From NCBI RefSeq assembly GCF_009389715.1, contig NC_052399.1, positions 9,860,585 through 9,924,584 on the forward strand: a stretch of 64,000 nt of DNA, given 5' to 3'. The notes under the pieces are model-generated. The model was not told the DNA's origin. It saw nothing but the letters and a program-made list of their open reading frames with translations, and did no database searches. A program made the position numbers and the translations under genes. This document shows positions 63,804 to 64,000 of this stretch, in pieces; the first letter of the stretch is position 1; every line of letters begins with the position of its first letter. The stretch is from Phoenix dactylifera (taxonomy: Eukaryota; Streptophyta; Magnoliopsida; Arecales; Arecaceae).

Positions 63804-64000
63804 TGTTAGATGTATGCCCTAGAAGCCAATTTGGCTGACACATTGTTGATTCTAGGGACATAATTTTGTACTTGACTACTTATTATTGAATAAATAAAAG
63901 GCATCTTTTTCATTCATATTGTTTATGTGTCTATGAATCGTCCAAGAAATTAATAAGATGATGATACATATTCTCAAGAGTTGAGAATTTGAGCCATGTA
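63804..64000 (+). mobile_element. Start of a Copia-like LTR, runs off the window
   Basis: TGTTAGATGTATGCCCTAGA resembles the TGTT(G/A)GA...TATGCCCTAGAGGC start of Angela/Tork-type Copia LTRs in monocots. It directly follows the second L1 fragment. The remaining 197 bases fit an LTR; its end lies outside, so whether it is solo or part of a full element is unknown. Confidence 0.65.

Overview
The window is nuclear DNA of a flowering plant, most likely a monocot. The genes are split by GT-AG introns, proteins are typically plant ones (LNK clock co-regulator, RABH/Rab6 GTPase, annexin, SPT4), the only intronless gene is very GC-rich, and much of the space is held by plant-type transposons (SIRE/Maximus Copia, hAT, PIF/Harbinger-like, L1, SINE). 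The exact species cannot be fixed from the sequence alone; a palm-like genome is a guess.

Five host genes and one decayed gene can be modelled from left to right. (1) The 5' end of an annexin gene on the minus strand, running off the left edge (1-248). (2) A complete LNK1/LNK2-like clock co-activator gene on the plus strand (coding exons 11627-21884, 654 codons). One intron carries an apparently perfect 838-bp tandem duplication. (3) An intronless uL23-type, probably mitochondrial, ribosomal protein gene (23482-24051). (4) A lipoyl synthase pseudogene (31228-32938) with two nonsense codons, a lost splice acceptor, an internal deletion and a frameshift. (5) A complete SPT4 elongation-factor gene (38279-41487). 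(6) A complete RABH1/Rab6-type GTPase gene on the minus strand (42803-49217).

The rest is largely mobile DNA. At 3.9-8.7 kb there is an LTR with a tRNA-Met primer site, a 523-bp solo LTR with a 5-bp target duplication, and a PIF/Harbinger-like element filled by a 138-bp tandem array. At 28.7-31.1 kb a field of degenerate short repeats carries a captured Ty3/Gypsy gag fragment. At 33.7-37.1 kb lies a nearly intact hAT transposon (8-bp target duplication, one nonsense codon in its transposase) with GC-rich palindromic subterminal repeats. At 49.9-62.0 kb an 11.26-kb Copia element of the SIRE/Maximus type has landed in an L1 remnant. It is young (two almost identical 1.68-kb LTRs, 5-bp target duplication) and carries an extra 536-codon ORF after pol. 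A second L1 fragment and the start of another Copia-like LTR close the window.

The most unusual signal is in the Copia element: a 10-bp palindrome, GAGTCGACTC, occurs 17-18 times in each LTR and seven more times just upstream of the extra ORF. This could be a shared regulatory array driving both the genomic transcript and a separate transcript for the extra ORF (inference).
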